A stretch of 64,000 nt of DNA from Pseudomonas sp. K2I15 (lineage in GTDB: Bacteria; Pseudomonadota; Gammaproteobacteria; Pseudomonadales; Pseudomonadaceae): the NCBI RefSeq assembly GCF_002204795.1, contig NZ_NIXO01000008.1, positions 85,995-149,994 of the forward strand. The letters run 5' to 3'. Positions 1 through 9,530 of this stretch are shown in pieces; position 1 is the stretch's first letter, and each line of letters begins with the position of its first letter. A program made the position numbers and the translations under genes. A model generated the notes under the pieces. That model saw only the letters and a list, made by a program, of their open reading frames with translations. It did not search any database and had not been told where the DNA came from.

Positions 1-795
1 CGCATTGCCGCCACCAACGCCATCAGCGATATCTACGCCATGGGCGGCGATCCGTTGATGGCCATTGCCATTCTCGGCTGGCCGGTCAACGTGCTGGCCC
101 CGGAAATTGCCCGTGAAGTGATTCGCGGTGGTCGCTCGGTGTGTGACGCTGCCGGGATTCCGCTGGCTGGTGGCCACTCCATCGACGCCCCCGAACCGAT
201 CTTCGGCCTGGCCGTCACCGGTCTGGTAGAAAAGCGCCACATGAAGCGCAACGACACCGCCACCGCCGGTTGCCAGTTGTACCTGACCAAACCCTTGGGC
301 ATCGGCATCCTCACCACCGCTGAAAAGAAGGGCAAGCTGCGCGAGGCCGATGTGGGCCTGGCCCGTGACTGGATGTGCACCCTCAACAAGCCTGGCAGCC
401 GTTTTGGCAAGCTGGCTGGCGTAACCGCCATGACCGACGTCACCGGTTTCGGCCTGTTGGGCCATTTGGTGGAAATGGCTGACGGCAGCCATTTGACGGC
501 CCGCATCGAATACGAAAAGGTCCCACGCCTGCCCGGGGTGGAGTACTACCTGGAGCAGGGCTGCGTACCCGGCGGCACCTTGCGCAACTTCGACAGCTAC
601 GCCAGCAAGCTCGGGCGCCTGAACGAGCTGCACAAGCGCGTGCTGTGCGACCCGCAAACCAGCGGTGGCCTGCTGGTGGCGGTCACCCCCGAAGGCAGTG
701 CCGAATTCCTCGCCGTGGCGGCGGAACTGGGCCTGAACCTTGAGCCGATCGGCGAACTGGTTGAGCGACAGACCAACGCGGTAGAGGTGTTTTGA
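1..795 (+). CDS. selD: Selenide, water dikinase (selenophosphate synthase), 5' end outside the window
   Basis: SelD makes monoselenophosphate from selenide and ATP, the selenium donor for selenouridine and selenocysteine. The reading frame is open from base 1, so the gene is cut by the window edge and its N-terminal part with the catalytic Cys/Sec and Lys is missing. The visible 264 residues begin within the conserved [14 protein letters not shown] block and include [10 protein letters not shown] in the middle and CDPQTSGG near the C-terminus, all typical of SelD. Its TGA stop overlaps the ATG of the next gene (TGATG at 793-797), so it is translationally coupled to the selenouridine synthase that uses its product. 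The family assignment is secure. Confidence 0.96.
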   Translation, partial: RIAATNAISDIYAMGGDPLMAIAILGWPVNVLAPEIAREVIRGGRSVCDAAGIPLAGGHSIDAPEPIFGLAVTGLVEKRHMKRNDTATAGCQLYLTKPLGIGILTTAEKKGKLREADVGLARDWMCTLNKPGSRFGKLAGVTAMTDVTGFGLLGHLVEMADGSHLTARIEYEKVPRLPGVEYYLEQGCVPGGTLRNFDSYASKLGRLNELHKRVLCDPQTSGGLLVAVTPEGSAEFLAVAAELGLNLEPIGELVERQTNAVEVF

Positions 796-1898
796 TGCCT
801 GTCGACATCACCGATTACCGCGACATTTTTCTCAACGACCGGCCGATGATGGATACCCGCGCGCCGATCGAATTCATCAAGGGCGCGTTTCCCGGGGTGA
901 TCAACCTGCCGTTGATGACCGACGATGAGCGCCAACGGGTGGGCACCTGTTACAAGCAGCAGGGCCAGCAGGCGGCTATTGTCCTCGGGCACGAGTTGGT
1001 GTCTGGGGCGATCAAGGCCGAGCGCATTGAGCAATGGGCGCGCTTCGCCCAGGCCAATCCGGAGGGCGTGCTGTATTGCTTCCGTGGCGGGATGCGTTCG
1101 CAGATTGCCCAGCAATGGTTGAAAACCGAGGCGGGTATCGACTACCCGCGAGTGGGCGGTGGCTACAAGGCCATGCGCACCTTCCTGCTGGATACGGTCG
1201 ACCAGGCCACCGCTCAGTGCGACTTCGTGTTGCTGGGAGGCATGACCGGCACCGGCAAGACCGAAGTGCTCGGCCAATTGAACAACGCGTTGGACCTGGA
1301 AGGCCACGCCAACCATCGCGGCTCCAGCTTCGGCAAGCGTGCTACCACGCAACCCTCCAACATCGACTTCGAGAATCGCCTGGCGGTGGACCTGCTGAAA
1401 AAGCGTGCCGCCGGTATCGAGCAGTTCGTGGTCGAGGATGAGAGCCGCATGATCGGCAGTTGCGCGCTGCCATTGCCGTTGCACAAGGGCATGCAGGGCT
1501 TCCCGATGGTCTGGCTGGAAGACAGTGTTGAAGGCCGCGTGGAGCGCATCCTGAAGGATTACGTGGTCGACCTCTGCGCCGAGTTTGTCGCGGTGTTTGG
1601 CGAAACAGGCCAAGACGTGTTTGCCGAGCGCCTGACCCAGAGCCTGGGCAACATTCACAAGCGCCTGGGCGGTGAGCGGTTTACGCGGTTGCACGCGATC
1701 ATGCAGGACGCCCTGGCAGAGCAGGCCCGCAGCGGCGCGGTGGATGTGCACCGCGGCTGGATAGAAGGGCTGTTGCGTGAGTATTACGACCCGATGTATG
1801 CGTTCCAGCGCGAAAGCAAAGGGGCGCGTATCGAGTTTGCGGGGGAGCAGGGCGCGGTACTGGAGTACCTGCGTGAGAGGGCTGTCCGGCGGGAGTAA
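795..1898 (+). CDS. mnmH: tRNA 2-selenouridine synthase (MnmH/SelU)
   Basis: This enzyme converts 2-thiouridine to 2-selenouridine at the wobble base of certain tRNAs, using selenophosphate from SelD and passing through a geranylated intermediate. The 367-residue protein has an N-terminal rhodanese domain with the catalytic Cys at about residue 95 in CFRGGMRS, then a P-loop domain with GMTGTGKT at about 149-156. I chose the ATG at 795, which overlaps the selD stop, over an in-frame TTG one codon upstream. The selD-mnmH pair is the usual arrangement in Pseudomonas. Together they show that selenium is used for tRNA modification here; nothing in the window shows selenoprotein synthesis. Confidence 0.95.
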   Translation: MPVDITDYRDIFLNDRPMMDTRAPIEFIKGAFPGVINLPLMTDDERQRVGTCYKQQGQQAAIVLGHELVSGAIKAERIEQWARFAQANPEGVLYCFRGGMRSQIAQQWLKTEAGIDYPRVGGGYKAMRTFLLDTVDQATAQCDFVLLGGMTGTGKTEVLGQLNNALDLEGHANHRGSSFGKRATTQPSNIDFENRLAVDLLKKRAAGIEQFVVEDESRMIGSCALPLPLHKGMQGFPMVWLEDSVEGRVERILKDYVVDLCAEFVAVFGETGQDVFAERLTQSLGNIHKRLGGERFTRLHAIMQDALAEQARSGAVDVHRGWIEGLLREYYDPMYAFQRESKGARIEFAGEQGAVLEYLRERAVRRE

Positions 1899-1912
1899 TG
1901 GGTTGGCGGCCC

Positions 1913-1999
1913 CTTCGCGAGCAAGCCCGCTCCCACATTCGACCGCGTTTATCCTGTAGGAATGCGGTCAGAATGTGGGAGCGGGCTCGCTCGCGAAGA
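1913..1999. repeat. REPIN: inverted pair of REP sequences
   Basis: Two REP cores in opposite orientation (TTCGCGAGCAAGCCCGCTCC on the left, GGGAGCGGGCTCGCTCGCGAA on the right) flank about 35 unrelated bases. It lies between the convergent mnmH and permease genes, where a hairpin could also help end transcription of both. Confidence 0.85.
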
Positions 2000-2021
2000 G
2001 GCCCGCAACCTCACCCAATAA

Positions 2022-3077
2022 CTACAGAATAAACGCCCCGATCAGGCCACACACCACGCCCATCAGCATGGTCAGGCCTGCCACGGTCACCAGCACCCGC
2101 GCATCGAAGTCCTTGCGCAGCATCAGCAGCGACGGCAGGCTCACGCTCGGCAGGGTCATCAGCAAGGCCACGGCCGGGCCGGTGCCCATGCCGAGGGTCA
2201 TCATGGTCTGCACGATGGGGATTTCGGCGGCGGTCGGGATCACAAACAACGTGCCGACAATCGCCAGCGGTACCAGCCAGACCAGGCTGTTGGCCATGGC
2301 GCCGTCAACATGGGGAAACAGCCAGACCCGCGCCGCGCCGAGGATCAGCACCGCCAGGATGTACACCGGAATCGTGCTCCAGAACAGCTGCCACAAGGTG
2401 CGCAGCCAGCGGCTCAGGAACGGTTCGGTCTCGGTAAGGCTGGCTTGGGCCACGGCGTCGAGCGCGGCTTCCGGTACCTGCTCCGGCCGCGCGATGCGCT
2501 GCGCCACCAGCGACACACCCACCACCAGCACAATCCCGGCCACCAACCGCAGCGCGGTAAAGCCCCAGCCCAGCACAAAGCCCATGAACACCAGTGTCGC
2601 CGGGTTCAGTACCGGGTTGGCGATCCAGAACGCCAGCGCGGCGCCTACCGACACCTTTTGCCGACGCATACCGGCGGCCACCGGGGCGGCGCAGCAACTG
2701 CACATCATCCCCGGCAAGGCGAACAGCCCGCCACGCAGGGTAGAACCCAGCCCGGCACGGCCAAACAGCCGTAACAGCCAGTCCCGCGGGATCAGCACTT
2801 GCAGCAATGAGCCGAGGATCACCGCCAGCACCGCGGCTTTCCAGATCGCCAGGAAATACACCTGGGCATAGGCCAGCGCGGCGGCCAGTGGCGCGCTTTG
2901 CTGGTCGTTGAGAATCGAGGCGCCGATGCTGTGGTTGTCTGCCGCGATAAACGCCTTGGCGTAGTAGGGCGACCATTTCACGTAGTAGAGGCCGATACAG
3001 GCCACCAGCAGGAACAGTGCTGGTTTCCACCAGAAGGACCAGCCCCGGGCGGGCTGGGTGGAGGAGAGGTTGGACAT
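2022..3077 (-). CDS. Membrane permease of the YraQ/ArsP-like (DUF318) family, possible metal exporter
   Basis: A 351-residue polytopic inner-membrane protein with about eight or more hydrophobic segments. A conserved cysteine-rich stretch, MMCSCCAAPVAAGMRR, lies mid-protein and is followed by a glycine/asparagine motif (WIANPVLNPATL). This pattern is seen in the permease family related to ArsP, with members described as Cu/Zn or organoarsenical exporters; the substrate here is inference. The ATG at 3077 was preferred over a TTG eight codons upstream because a weak GCGGA sits 9 bases before it. It is transcribed alone, convergent with mnmH. The thiol cluster is the most likely metal ligand. 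Confidence 0.8.
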   Translation of the reverse strand: MSNLSSTQPARGWSFWWKPALFLLVACIGLYYVKWSPYYAKAFIAADNHSIGASILNDQQSAPLAAALAYAQVYFLAIWKAAVLAVILGSLLQVLIPRDWLLRLFGRAGLGSTLRGGLFALPGMMCSCCAAPVAAGMRRQKVSVGAALAFWIANPVLNPATLVFMGFVLGWGFTALRLVAGIVLVVGVSLVAQRIARPEQVPEAALDAVAQASLTETEPFLSRWLRTLWQLFWSTIPVYILAVLILGAARVWLFPHVDGAMANSLVWLVPLAIVGTLFVIPTAAEIPIVQTMMTLGMGTGPAVALLMTLPSVSLPSLLMLRKDFDARVLVTVAGLTMLMGVVCGLIGAFIL

Positions 3078-3145
3078 GTTGATGATCCGCAGGTGAGTCA
3101 ATAGCGCAGCATCATACGCTGTAGAAGAGCGGTCCCGAAGAACCT

Positions 3146-3190
3146 GTGGCGAGGGAGCTTGCTCCCGTTGGGCTGCGCAGCAGCCCCACT
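3146..3190. repeat. Single REP sequence with adjoining small hairpin
   Basis: A GTGGCGAGGGAGCTTGCTCCC core is followed by GGGCTGCGCAGCAGCCCC, itself a short hairpin. Unlike most REPs in the window it has no inverted partner. It lies upstream of the permease gene and downstream of the phosphatase gene. Confidence 0.8.
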
Positions 3191-3239
3191 AAGAACACCG
3201 CAGCCTTTCAGGCAGAACTCAGGGCAGGTTTGGCTGCGG

Positions 3240-3941
3240 TCAGATATCGGCGCTAACCTGTGTTGCATCCGGGCACGTCTGCTGGCCGTTATCCAGCCCT
3301 TGCTTGTAATTGCGGCTGAGCAGCGTGGCCTTGCCGTTGTGCCAGGTGAGCTTCAGCACATACAAGGTGTCAAAATCACTGCCGGACCAATCGTCGGTAA
3401 TGACGTGTTTTTCACCGACGGCTTCACTGGCCACCTTATTGATCAGGTCCGGCAGGTAGCCATGGGACCAGGCGGTGTAAATGACGGCGTTGTGGTACTT
3501 GTCTTCCACCAGTTCGTCGGCAAGGGCGCTGGTGTCATTCGCCGAGAATTTGATGTTCACCGGCAACCCGAGCTTGATGGCGCTGGGGCTGATGGTCATC
3601 AACGGGCGGATGTAGCTGTAGGCGTTGTCTTTCTCGCCTTCCTCGACATTGCGGGTCGGATTAGGCGCGAACACGAAGTTGGCCTTGCCGAATTTTTCCG
3701 GCAGCACCGTGGCCAGGTTCATCGCGCGGTTCAGGCCCTGGCAATTGAGTTGGCCGAGGCCGCCGGCGGGTTTTTCTCCGTGCCGCAGGAATACCAGGGT
3801 TTGCACGCCGTCGATCTGTTGGGCGCGGCTGATTCTGGATTCCAGGGTAAGGCCGACAGCGGTGCCTACCAGTAATACCGGCAGCAGGACGTAGGCGTAG
3901 CGTTTAAGGCGTTTCGCAAGGCACAGAGGCTTGATGGTCAT
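3240..3941 (-). CDS. Histidine phosphatase superfamily protein, membrane-anchored
   Basis: A 233-residue protein with a basic N-terminus and one hydrophobic segment at about residues 16-34, which would be a signal anchor putting the catalytic domain in the periplasm. The RHGEKP motif at about 53-58 carries the phospho-accepting His of the phosphoglycerate mutase-like superfamily. WSHGY further on supplies the second conserved His. The substrate cannot be told from sequence. The gene stands alone; a 218-base gap with no gene separates it from the divergent GST. The family call is firm, the function is not. Confidence 0.8.
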   Translation of the reverse strand: MTIKPLCLAKRLKRYAYVLLPVLLVGTAVGLTLESRISRAQQIDGVQTLVFLRHGEKPAGGLGQLNCQGLNRAMNLATVLPEKFGKANFVFAPNPTRNVEEGEKDNAYSYIRPLMTISPSAIKLGLPVNIKFSANDTSALADELVEDKYHNAVIYTAWSHGYLPDLINKVASEAVGEKHVITDDWSGSDFDTLYVLKLTWHNGKATLLSRNYKQGLDNGQQTCPDATQVSADI

Positions 3942-4159
3942 TATGGTTCTAAGTCTCGGTGCAAGGAGTCAGGGCGAGCAGGCCCAGCCATCGGGCGCTC
4001 TTTAAGAGTGCATACAGGCAGTTTGGTTCGTTTCGCAGGGGAGATGGGGCGGCATCCTTGCCGTTTGCGGGAGATTAACCAGTAGATGTTGCTAAATTAA
4101 GACGGATGCACGACGCGCATCCAGCCACTACTATCAGGGCCTTTATCAGGAGTCATGCG

Positions 4160-4858
4160 ATGAACTCACTTTCAGACTTCCCCATCACCGCCAAATGGCC
4201 GGCCCAACACCCCGAACGCTTGCAGCTCTACTCCTTGCCGACGCCCAACGGGGTCAAGGTGTCGATCATGCTGGAGGAGTTGGGGCTGCCCTACGAGGCG
4301 CACAAGGTCAGCTTCGAGACCCAGGACCAGCTCTCCCCCGAATTCCTGTCGCTGAACCCCAACAACAAGATCCCGGCGATCATCGACCCCAACGGCCCGG
4401 GCGGCCAGGCACTGGGGTTGTTCGAGTCGGGCGCGATCCTGATTTACCTCGCCGAGAAGAGTGGTGAGCTGCTGCCAGAAGACCCGGCGATGCGCTACGA
4501 GACGATCCAGTGGCTGATGTTCCAGATGGCCGGTATCGGGCCAATGTTTGGCCAGGTGGGTTTCTTCAATAAATTCGCCGGCGCGGCCTACGAGGATAAA
4601 CGCCCGCGTGATCGCTACGTCGCCGAGTCACGGCGCCTGCTTGAAGTACTGGAAAAACGCCTGCTGGGCCGCACCTGGATCATGGGCGACGAGTACAGCA
4701 TCGCCGACATCGCCACCTTCCCGTGGGTTCGTAACCTGATTGGCTTCTATGAGTCCGGCGACCTGGTGGGCATTACCGACTTCCCGAACGTGCTGCGGGC
4801 GCTGGACGGGTTCGTCGCCCGGCCCGCGGTGATCCGTGGCTTGAGCATCCCTGCATAA
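4160..4858 (+). CDS. Glutathione S-transferase family protein (YfcG/Nu-like)
   Basis: A 232-residue protein with a thioredoxin-fold N-terminal domain (LYSLPTPNGVKVSIMLEELG) and an all-helical C-terminal domain. The TPNGVKV and FESGAILIYLAEKSG segments match the Nu-class or YfcG-type enzymes, which bind glutathione and often reduce disulfides. The start is the ATG at 4160, with AGGAG seven bases upstream, rather than the more distal ATG at 4106. The next gene (PhzF family) starts 8 bases after the stop, so the two are probably co-transcribed and may act on the same compound; that link is inference. Confidence 0.9.
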   Translation: MNSLSDFPITAKWPAQHPERLQLYSLPTPNGVKVSIMLEELGLPYEAHKVSFETQDQLSPEFLSLNPNNKIPAIIDPNGPGGQALGLFESGAILIYLAEKSGELLPEDPAMRYETIQWLMFQMAGIGPMFGQVGFFNKFAGAAYEDKRPRDRYVAESRRLLEVLEKRLLGRTWIMGDEYSIADIATFPWVRNLIGFYESGDLVGITDFPNVLRALDGFVARPAVIRGLSIPA

Positions 4859-4866
4859 GGACCCGC

Positions 4867-5709
4867 ATGCCTTCCTTCGACTTCAAACAGCTGGATGTTT
4901 TCAGCAGCGTAGCCCTCAAGGGCAACCCATTGGCCGTGGTGCTGGGTGCCGACAGCATGAGCGACCAGCAAATGGCGGATTTCGCCAATTGGACCAACCT
5001 CAGTGAAACCACGTTTCTGCTCAAGCCCCGTGATCCACGGGCGGACTATCGCGTAAGGATTTTCACCACCCAGCAGGAACTGCCATTTGCCGGCCATCCA
5101 ACCCTGGGTAGTTGCCATGCCTGGCTGCAGGCCGGTGGCCAGCCCGCTGGCAAGGAGATCATCCAGGAATGTGAAATCGGCCTGGTACGCATCCGCCGTG
5201 AGGGCGATGAGCTGGCGTTTATCGCGCCACCACTGCTGCGCTCCGGCCCGCTGGAGCCTGAATTGATCGAGCGCGTGCGGCAGGCATTGGCCCTTGAACC
5301 GGGGGCGATTTTGCGTAGCCTGTGGGTGGATAACGGTGCGGGTTGGCTGGCGGTGATGCTGGCGGATCGGGAACAGGTACTGGCGCTGCGTCCGGATTAC
5401 TCGCAGTTGCAGGGTTTGGCCGTGGGCGTGATCGCCCCGTGGACGCCTGAGCGGGACGGTGATGAGGCGCAATTTGAAGTGCGTGCTTTTATCGCCGGCG
5501 ACGGCGCGCCAGAAGACCCGGCCACCGGCAGCCTGAACGCCGGTGTCGCCCAGTGGTTACTGGGCGAAGGCCTGGCGCCGAGCCGCTATGTGGTCAGCCA
5601 AGGCACCGCCATGGGCCGCGCCGGGCGAATCCGCGTCGAACAGGCCGGCGAAGAAATCTGGATCGGCGGCGCAGTGGCACTGTGTATTGAAGGCCGATTG
5701 ACCCTTTAA
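4867..5709 (+). CDS. PhzF family isomerase/epimerase-like protein
   Basis: A 280-residue protein of the diaminopimelate epimerase-like fold. It has the N-terminal QLDVFSSVALKGNPLAVV block, the catalytic-type Glu in NLSETTFLL (about residue 45), GHPTLGS at about 77, and a C-terminal DPATGSLNAGVAQWLL motif. Members include the phenazine enzyme PhzF, but no other phenazine genes are present, so phenazine synthesis is not suggested. It follows the GST gene closely. Its stop overlaps the stop of the convergent LysE gene by 3 bases (5706-5709). Confidence 0.9.
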   Translation: MPSFDFKQLDVFSSVALKGNPLAVVLGADSMSDQQMADFANWTNLSETTFLLKPRDPRADYRVRIFTTQQELPFAGHPTLGSCHAWLQAGGQPAGKEIIQECEIGLVRIRREGDELAFIAPPLLRSGPLEPELIERVRQALALEPGAILRSLWVDNGAGWLAVMLADREQVLALRPDYSQLQGLAVGVIAPWTPERDGDEAQFEVRAFIAGDGAPEDPATGSLNAGVAQWLLGEGLAPSRYVVSQGTAMGRAGRIRVEQAGEEIWIGGAVALCIEGRLTL

Positions 5710-6326
5710 CGGTTGTTGGCGGCCAGCTTGATCCCGAACCCGATCAACGCCAGGCCTGCCACGCGGGTCGCGATTTTACGGGCCAGCGCAAAGGTCCGCA
5801 GGCGAATCACCAGCGCGTTGCCCACCAGCACCAGCAGCGCCTGGTACAAAAAGCCGATCAGCGTGACATGCACCATCATCGCCACCAGGGTGCTACTTGG
5901 CGAATCCGGGCGGATGAACAGCGGGAAAAACGCCACGAAAAACAGGATCACCTTGGGGTTGGTCAAGCTGACCGCAACGGCCCGACGGAAGTAGATCCAG
6001 CCGGAGCGTTTCGGTTCTTGCCCGACCACATCACGGTTGACCGGGGTGAGCAGCAGTTGCAGGCCCATCCAGCACAAATACGCCGCACCCGCCCATTGCA
6101 ATGCCATGAACAGCATCGGGTTGGCTTTCATCAGGGCCGCGAGGCCTGCGCAAGCAGCAAGCATGAAGATCATATCGCCCAGTACGGTGCCGAACACCGC
6201 GCCAAATCCGGCGCGTACGCCATTGCGCGCGGTGGCGTGCAGGATGGCGAAAGTGCCGGGGCCGGGGATCAACTGGAAGATCAGGATGGCGGCGATAAAG
6301 CTGCCGTAGTTCTGGATATCAAACAT
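5706..6326 (-). CDS. LysE/RhtB family amino-acid exporter
   Basis: A 206-residue inner-membrane protein with about six hydrophobic segments. It has the LIPGPGTFAILHATARNG motif near the N-terminus and SLTNPKVILFFVAFFPLF in the middle, both typical of LysE/RhtB exporters of amino acids and homoserine lactones. The start at 6326 has AAGGAG upstream. The open frame continues 37 codons further upstream but into the intergenic region shared with hemB. The substrate is unknown. It is one of three LysE-type genes in the window (see 7591 and 63207). Confidence 0.88.
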   Translation of the reverse strand: MFDIQNYGSFIAAILIFQLIPGPGTFAILHATARNGVRAGFGAVFGTVLGDMIFMLAACAGLAALMKANPMLFMALQWAGAAYLCWMGLQLLLTPVNRDVVGQEPKRSGWIYFRRAVAVSLTNPKVILFFVAFFPLFIRPDSPSSTLVAMMVHVTLIGFLYQALLVLVGNALVIRLRTFALARKIATRVAGLALIGFGIKLAANNR

Positions 6327-6489
6327 GCCGAGCGCTCCTTTGCTGTTTTGCCGAGAATAGCTGCAAACATCATTGTTACGGAATACGAAAAGCACTGTTA
6401 TAGAACGGATGTTTGTGCTCCCGGTCAATCCGGGCATAAGCTTTCGCCCTTAAGCTATGTGCCTCGGCCCGTTTTTTTCAGGAGCATCA

Positions 6490-7464
6490 ATGTCCAGCCA
6501 GTTCCCCGAAGCCCGTCCACGTCGCCTGCGCCGCTCCCCGGAGTTGCGTGGCCTGTTCCAGGAAACCGAATTCACCCTCAACGACCTGGTGCTGCCGATC
6601 TTCGTTGAAGAAGAAATTGACGACTTTGTGCCGATCACCAGCATGCCCGGGGTGCAGCGCATTCCCGAGTCGAAACTGGCCGGCGAGATCGAGCGCTATG
6701 CCAAAGCCGGGATCAAGTCGGTGATGACCTTCGGTGTGTCCCACCACCTGGACGCATCGGGCAGCGACACCTGGAAAGAACGTGGCCTGGTCTCGCGCAT
6801 GTCCTCGATCATCAAGGATGCGGTGCCGGAAATGATCGTGATGTCCGACACCTGTTTTTGCGAATACACCGACCACGGCCATTGCGGCGTGATGCACGGC
6901 GCCGAGGTCGACAATGACCGCACCCTGGTCAACCTCGGCAAACAAGCCGTGGCCGCTGCCCGTGCCGGTGCCGATGTGATCGCGCCGTCCGCTGCGATGG
7001 ACGGGCAGGTCCAGGCCATTCGCCGGGCGTTGGATGAAGCCGGTTTCAGCCATATTCCGATCATGGCCTACTCCACCAAATTCGCCTCGGCCCTTTACGG
7101 CCCGTTCCGCGAAGCCGGCGGCAGCGCGCTCAAGGGCGACCGCAAGAGCTACCAGATGAACCCGATGAACCGCCGCGAAGCCGTGCGTGAATCGTTGCTG
7201 GACGAACAGGAAGGCGCGGACGCGCTGATGGTCAAGCCGGCCGGTGCGTACCTGGACATCATCCGCGACATCCGCGAAGCCTCGCGTTTGCCGGTGGCGG
7301 CGTACCAGGTGAGTGGCGAGTACGCGATGATCAAGTTCGGTGCCCAGGCGGGCGCGATCGATGAAGCCCGCGTGGTCCGGGAAACCCTGGGTTCGATCAA
7401 ACGCGCCGGCGCGGACTTGATCTTCACCTACTTTGCGATGGACTTGGCTCTGGCCGGGATCTGA
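6490..7464 (+). CDS. hemB: Delta-aminolevulinic acid dehydratase (porphobilinogen synthase), Zn-type
   Basis: HemB joins two 5-aminolevulinate molecules to porphobilinogen in heme and cobalamin synthesis. The 324-residue protein has the Schiff-base lysines at about 198 (AYSTKFAS) and 250 (LMVKPAGAY). It carries the catalytic zinc cysteines at about 122, 124 and 132 ([13 protein letters not shown]), as in E. coli HemB. The start at 6490 has a GGAG ribosome site 5-8 bases upstream. It is divergent from the LysE gene. The well-studied P. aeruginosa enzyme is Mg-dependent and lacks these cysteines, so this is probably a second, zinc-type paralogue; the other copy is not in this window. Confidence 0.95.
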   Translation: MSSQFPEARPRRLRRSPELRGLFQETEFTLNDLVLPIFVEEEIDDFVPITSMPGVQRIPESKLAGEIERYAKAGIKSVMTFGVSHHLDASGSDTWKERGLVSRMSSIIKDAVPEMIVMSDTCFCEYTDHGHCGVMHGAEVDNDRTLVNLGKQAVAAARAGADVIAPSAAMDGQVQAIRRALDEAGFSHIPIMAYSTKFASALYGPFREAGGSALKGDRKSYQMNPMNRREAVRESLLDEQEGADALMVKPAGAYLDIIRDIREASRLPVAAYQVSGEYAMIKFGAQAGAIDEARVVRETLGSIKRAGADLIFTYFAMDLALAGI

Positions 7465-7470
7465 GTAACC

Positions 7471-7564
7471 TGTGGCGAGGGAGCTTGCTCCCGCTGGGGC
7501 GCGAAGCGGCCCTAAAAAATGGGCCTGCTGCGCAGTCCAGCGGGAGCAAGCTCCCTCGCCACAA
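7471..7564. repeat. REPIN
   Basis: Inverted REP pair: TGTGGCGAGGGAGCTTGCTC on the left and GAGCAAGCTCCCTCGCCACA on the right, with a GCGAAGCGGCC / GGGCCTGCTGCGC centre. It lies between the convergent hemB and LysE genes. Confidence 0.88.
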
Positions 7565-7590
7565 AAACCGATTCAATACTGCCCAGCAAC

Positions 7591-8205
7591 TTACCGCTGG
7601 GCAAACGCCAGGTTCAGCCCCAACCCCGCAAACGTTGCCGCAAAACTGCGGCGCAGCCAGTTCTGTACACGCGGCGATTCGATCACCGCGCGGCGGAACA
7701 CATTGGCCAGCAGGCCATAAATCACAAACACCGCAAACGTCATCGCCATGAACACACTGCTCAGCAGCAACATTTGCAGGGCCGGCGCGCTCGCGCCCGG
7801 GGTGACGAACTGCGGCAGGAACGCCAGGAAGAAAATCGTCAGCTTGGGGTTCAGAATATTCAACAACAGGCCGCGTACCATCAGGCTGCGGGCGCTGGAA
7901 ATCGTCGGTGTGTCGTTCATGGCAAAGGCCGAGCGGTCCCGCCAGGTGGCGTAGGCGAGGTACAGCAAGTAGGCGGCGCCGGCGTACTTCAGGGCTTCGA
8001 ACGCCAAAGCGCTGGTGTGCAGCAGGGCGGACAAGCCAAGCACTGAGGCCAACAAGTGCGGGACGATCCCGGCGGTGCAGCCTAACGCGGCGAACACACT
8101 GGCGCGCTTGCCGGCGGTAAGGCCGGTGGACACGGTGAAGATCACGCCGGTGCCGGGAATCAGCACGACGATCAGGCAGGTGATGAGGAAGTTCAGGCTG
8201 AGCAT
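7591..8205 (-). CDS. LysE/RhtB family amino-acid exporter
   Basis: A 204-residue inner-membrane protein with about six hydrophobic segments. It carries the family motifs VLIPGTGVIFTVSTGLTAGK (N-terminal) and LLNILNPKLTIFFLAFLPQF. The ATG at 8205 is preferred over a TTG three codons upstream because AGGAG lies 10 bases before the ATG but directly adjoins the TTG. A REPIN follows the stop. The exported compound cannot be inferred. It is distinct in sequence from the exporter at 5706, so the two are not a recent duplication. Confidence 0.87.
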   Translation of the reverse strand: MLSLNFLITCLIVVLIPGTGVIFTVSTGLTAGKRASVFAALGCTAGIVPHLLASVLGLSALLHTSALAFEALKYAGAAYLLYLAYATWRDRSAFAMNDTPTISSARSLMVRGLLLNILNPKLTIFFLAFLPQFVTPGASAPALQMLLLSSVFMAMTFAVFVIYGLLANVFRRAVIESPRVQNWLRRSFAATFAGLGLNLAFAQR

Positions 8206-8351
8206 GGCATTCAAACTCCTTGTAGGAACGACGAGTGCCTGATCGTTTCATGTTCTGCATTTATTGGCGAGTGCAGCAGGTCGGCGAACCCCGGTTAGAC
8301 TTACCGGTCGATATCTGCCATGACTGGCCCATCGTCGCCCAAGGAAGCCCC

Positions 8352-9437
8352 ATGCATTCACATCGCCTGATCCTGTGCCTCACCACCTTGCTGGTGCTGG
8401 CCGGCTGCTCCAGCCAGCGCACCCAGCAACTGCCTGAGCGCAGCGAGGCCGAGGTGAAGGCGCAGATCGTGCGGCTGATGCCGGCCAGCGTGCCGGACCG
8501 CAACGGCTGGGCCCAGGACATCTACACCGCCTTCAATACGCAGAAAATCTACCCCAGTACCGAAAACATCTGCGCCGTGCTGGCCGTGACCGAGCAGGAG
8601 TCCACTTACCAGGTCGACCCGCCGGTGCCGAACATGGGCAAGATCGCCCAGGACGAAATCCTGCGCCGCGCCGCCAAAGTCCATGTGCCTGCGGTGCTGG
8701 TGCGTACGGCCTTGCAACTGCGTTCGCCCACGGGCAAGTCTTATGCCGAACGCTTGAGTGCTGCGCGTACCGAGAGGGACCTTAGCGGGATCTTCGACGA
8801 CTTCATCAGCGTGGTGCCCCTGGGCAATACGCTGTTTGGCGGCTTCAACCCAGTGCATACCGCAGGCCCGATGCAGGTCAGCATCGACTTCGCACAGAAG
8901 CAGGCCCGGGATTATCCCTACACCGTGGATGGCAGCATCCGGCGGGAAGTATTCACCCGCCGTGGCGGCATGTACTTTGGCATCACCCATCTGCTGGGCT
9001 ATCCGGTGAACTACGATCAGATGTTGTATCGCTTCGCCGACTTCAACGCCGGCTGGTACGCCAGCCGCAATGCGGCGTTCCAGGCTGCGGTCAGCCGCGT
9101 CTCGGGTACCACGCTGGCGCTGGACGGTGACTTGATCAACTACGGCTCGTTCCTGCCCGGCACCACCGAGCTGGCAGTACGCTCCTTGGGCACGAGGCTG
9201 GACATGCGCAACCCGAGCATCCGCAGCCAACTGGAGCAGGGCGAGCGCCTCGATTTTGAAGACACCACCCTGTACCTGCGCGTGTTCGCCCTGGCCGACA
9301 AGGCCGCGGGTAAACCCCTGCCGCGGGCGATCCTGCCGGGCATCATGCTGAAAAGCCCGAAGATTACCCGCAACCTGACCACGGCCTGGTTTGCCAAGCG
9401 CGTGGATGAGCGTTATCAGCGCTGCATGAAGCGTTAG
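8352..9437 (+). CDS. DUF1615 (YaiW-like) outer-membrane lipoprotein
   Basis: A 361-residue protein with a lipoprotein signal: hydrophobic leader and lipobox LAGC ending at about residue 19. The mature part has conserved blocks VTEQESTYQVDPPVPNMGKI and NPVHTAGPMQVS that recall a lysozyme-like fold, with a Glu in EQES. This matches the DUF1615 family, whose E. coli member YaiW is a surface-exposed outer-membrane lipoprotein linked to uptake of some antimicrobial peptides. I chose the ATG at 8352 (AAGGAAG upstream) because it places the signal sequence at the N-terminus; the frame is open further upstream. It is a single-gene unit. Confidence 0.85.
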   Translation: MHSHRLILCLTTLLVLAGCSSQRTQQLPERSEAEVKAQIVRLMPASVPDRNGWAQDIYTAFNTQKIYPSTENICAVLAVTEQESTYQVDPPVPNMGKIAQDEILRRAAKVHVPAVLVRTALQLRSPTGKSYAERLSAARTERDLSGIFDDFISVVPLGNTLFGGFNPVHTAGPMQVSIDFAQKQARDYPYTVDGSIRREVFTRRGGMYFGITHLLGYPVNYDQMLYRFADFNAGWYASRNAAFQAAVSRVSGTTLALDGDLINYGSFLPGTTELAVRSLGTRLDMRNPSIRSQLEQGERLDFEDTTLYLRVFALADKAAGKPLPRAILPGIMLKSPKITRNLTTAWFAKRVDERYQRCMKR

Positions 9438-9530
9438 GCTTATCACCGCAGATTTGCCGGGCTGATCTTGATGGTCCGGATGCACCGGGCGGAGTAAATC
9501 TGCTGCCTTACCCCCAAGGAAGAATCCGCC

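Noticed and set aside
4867..5709. Phenazine biosynthesis from the PhzF-family gene
   Set aside because: No phzA-E or phzG genes are nearby; PhzF-family proteins are widespread with other roles.
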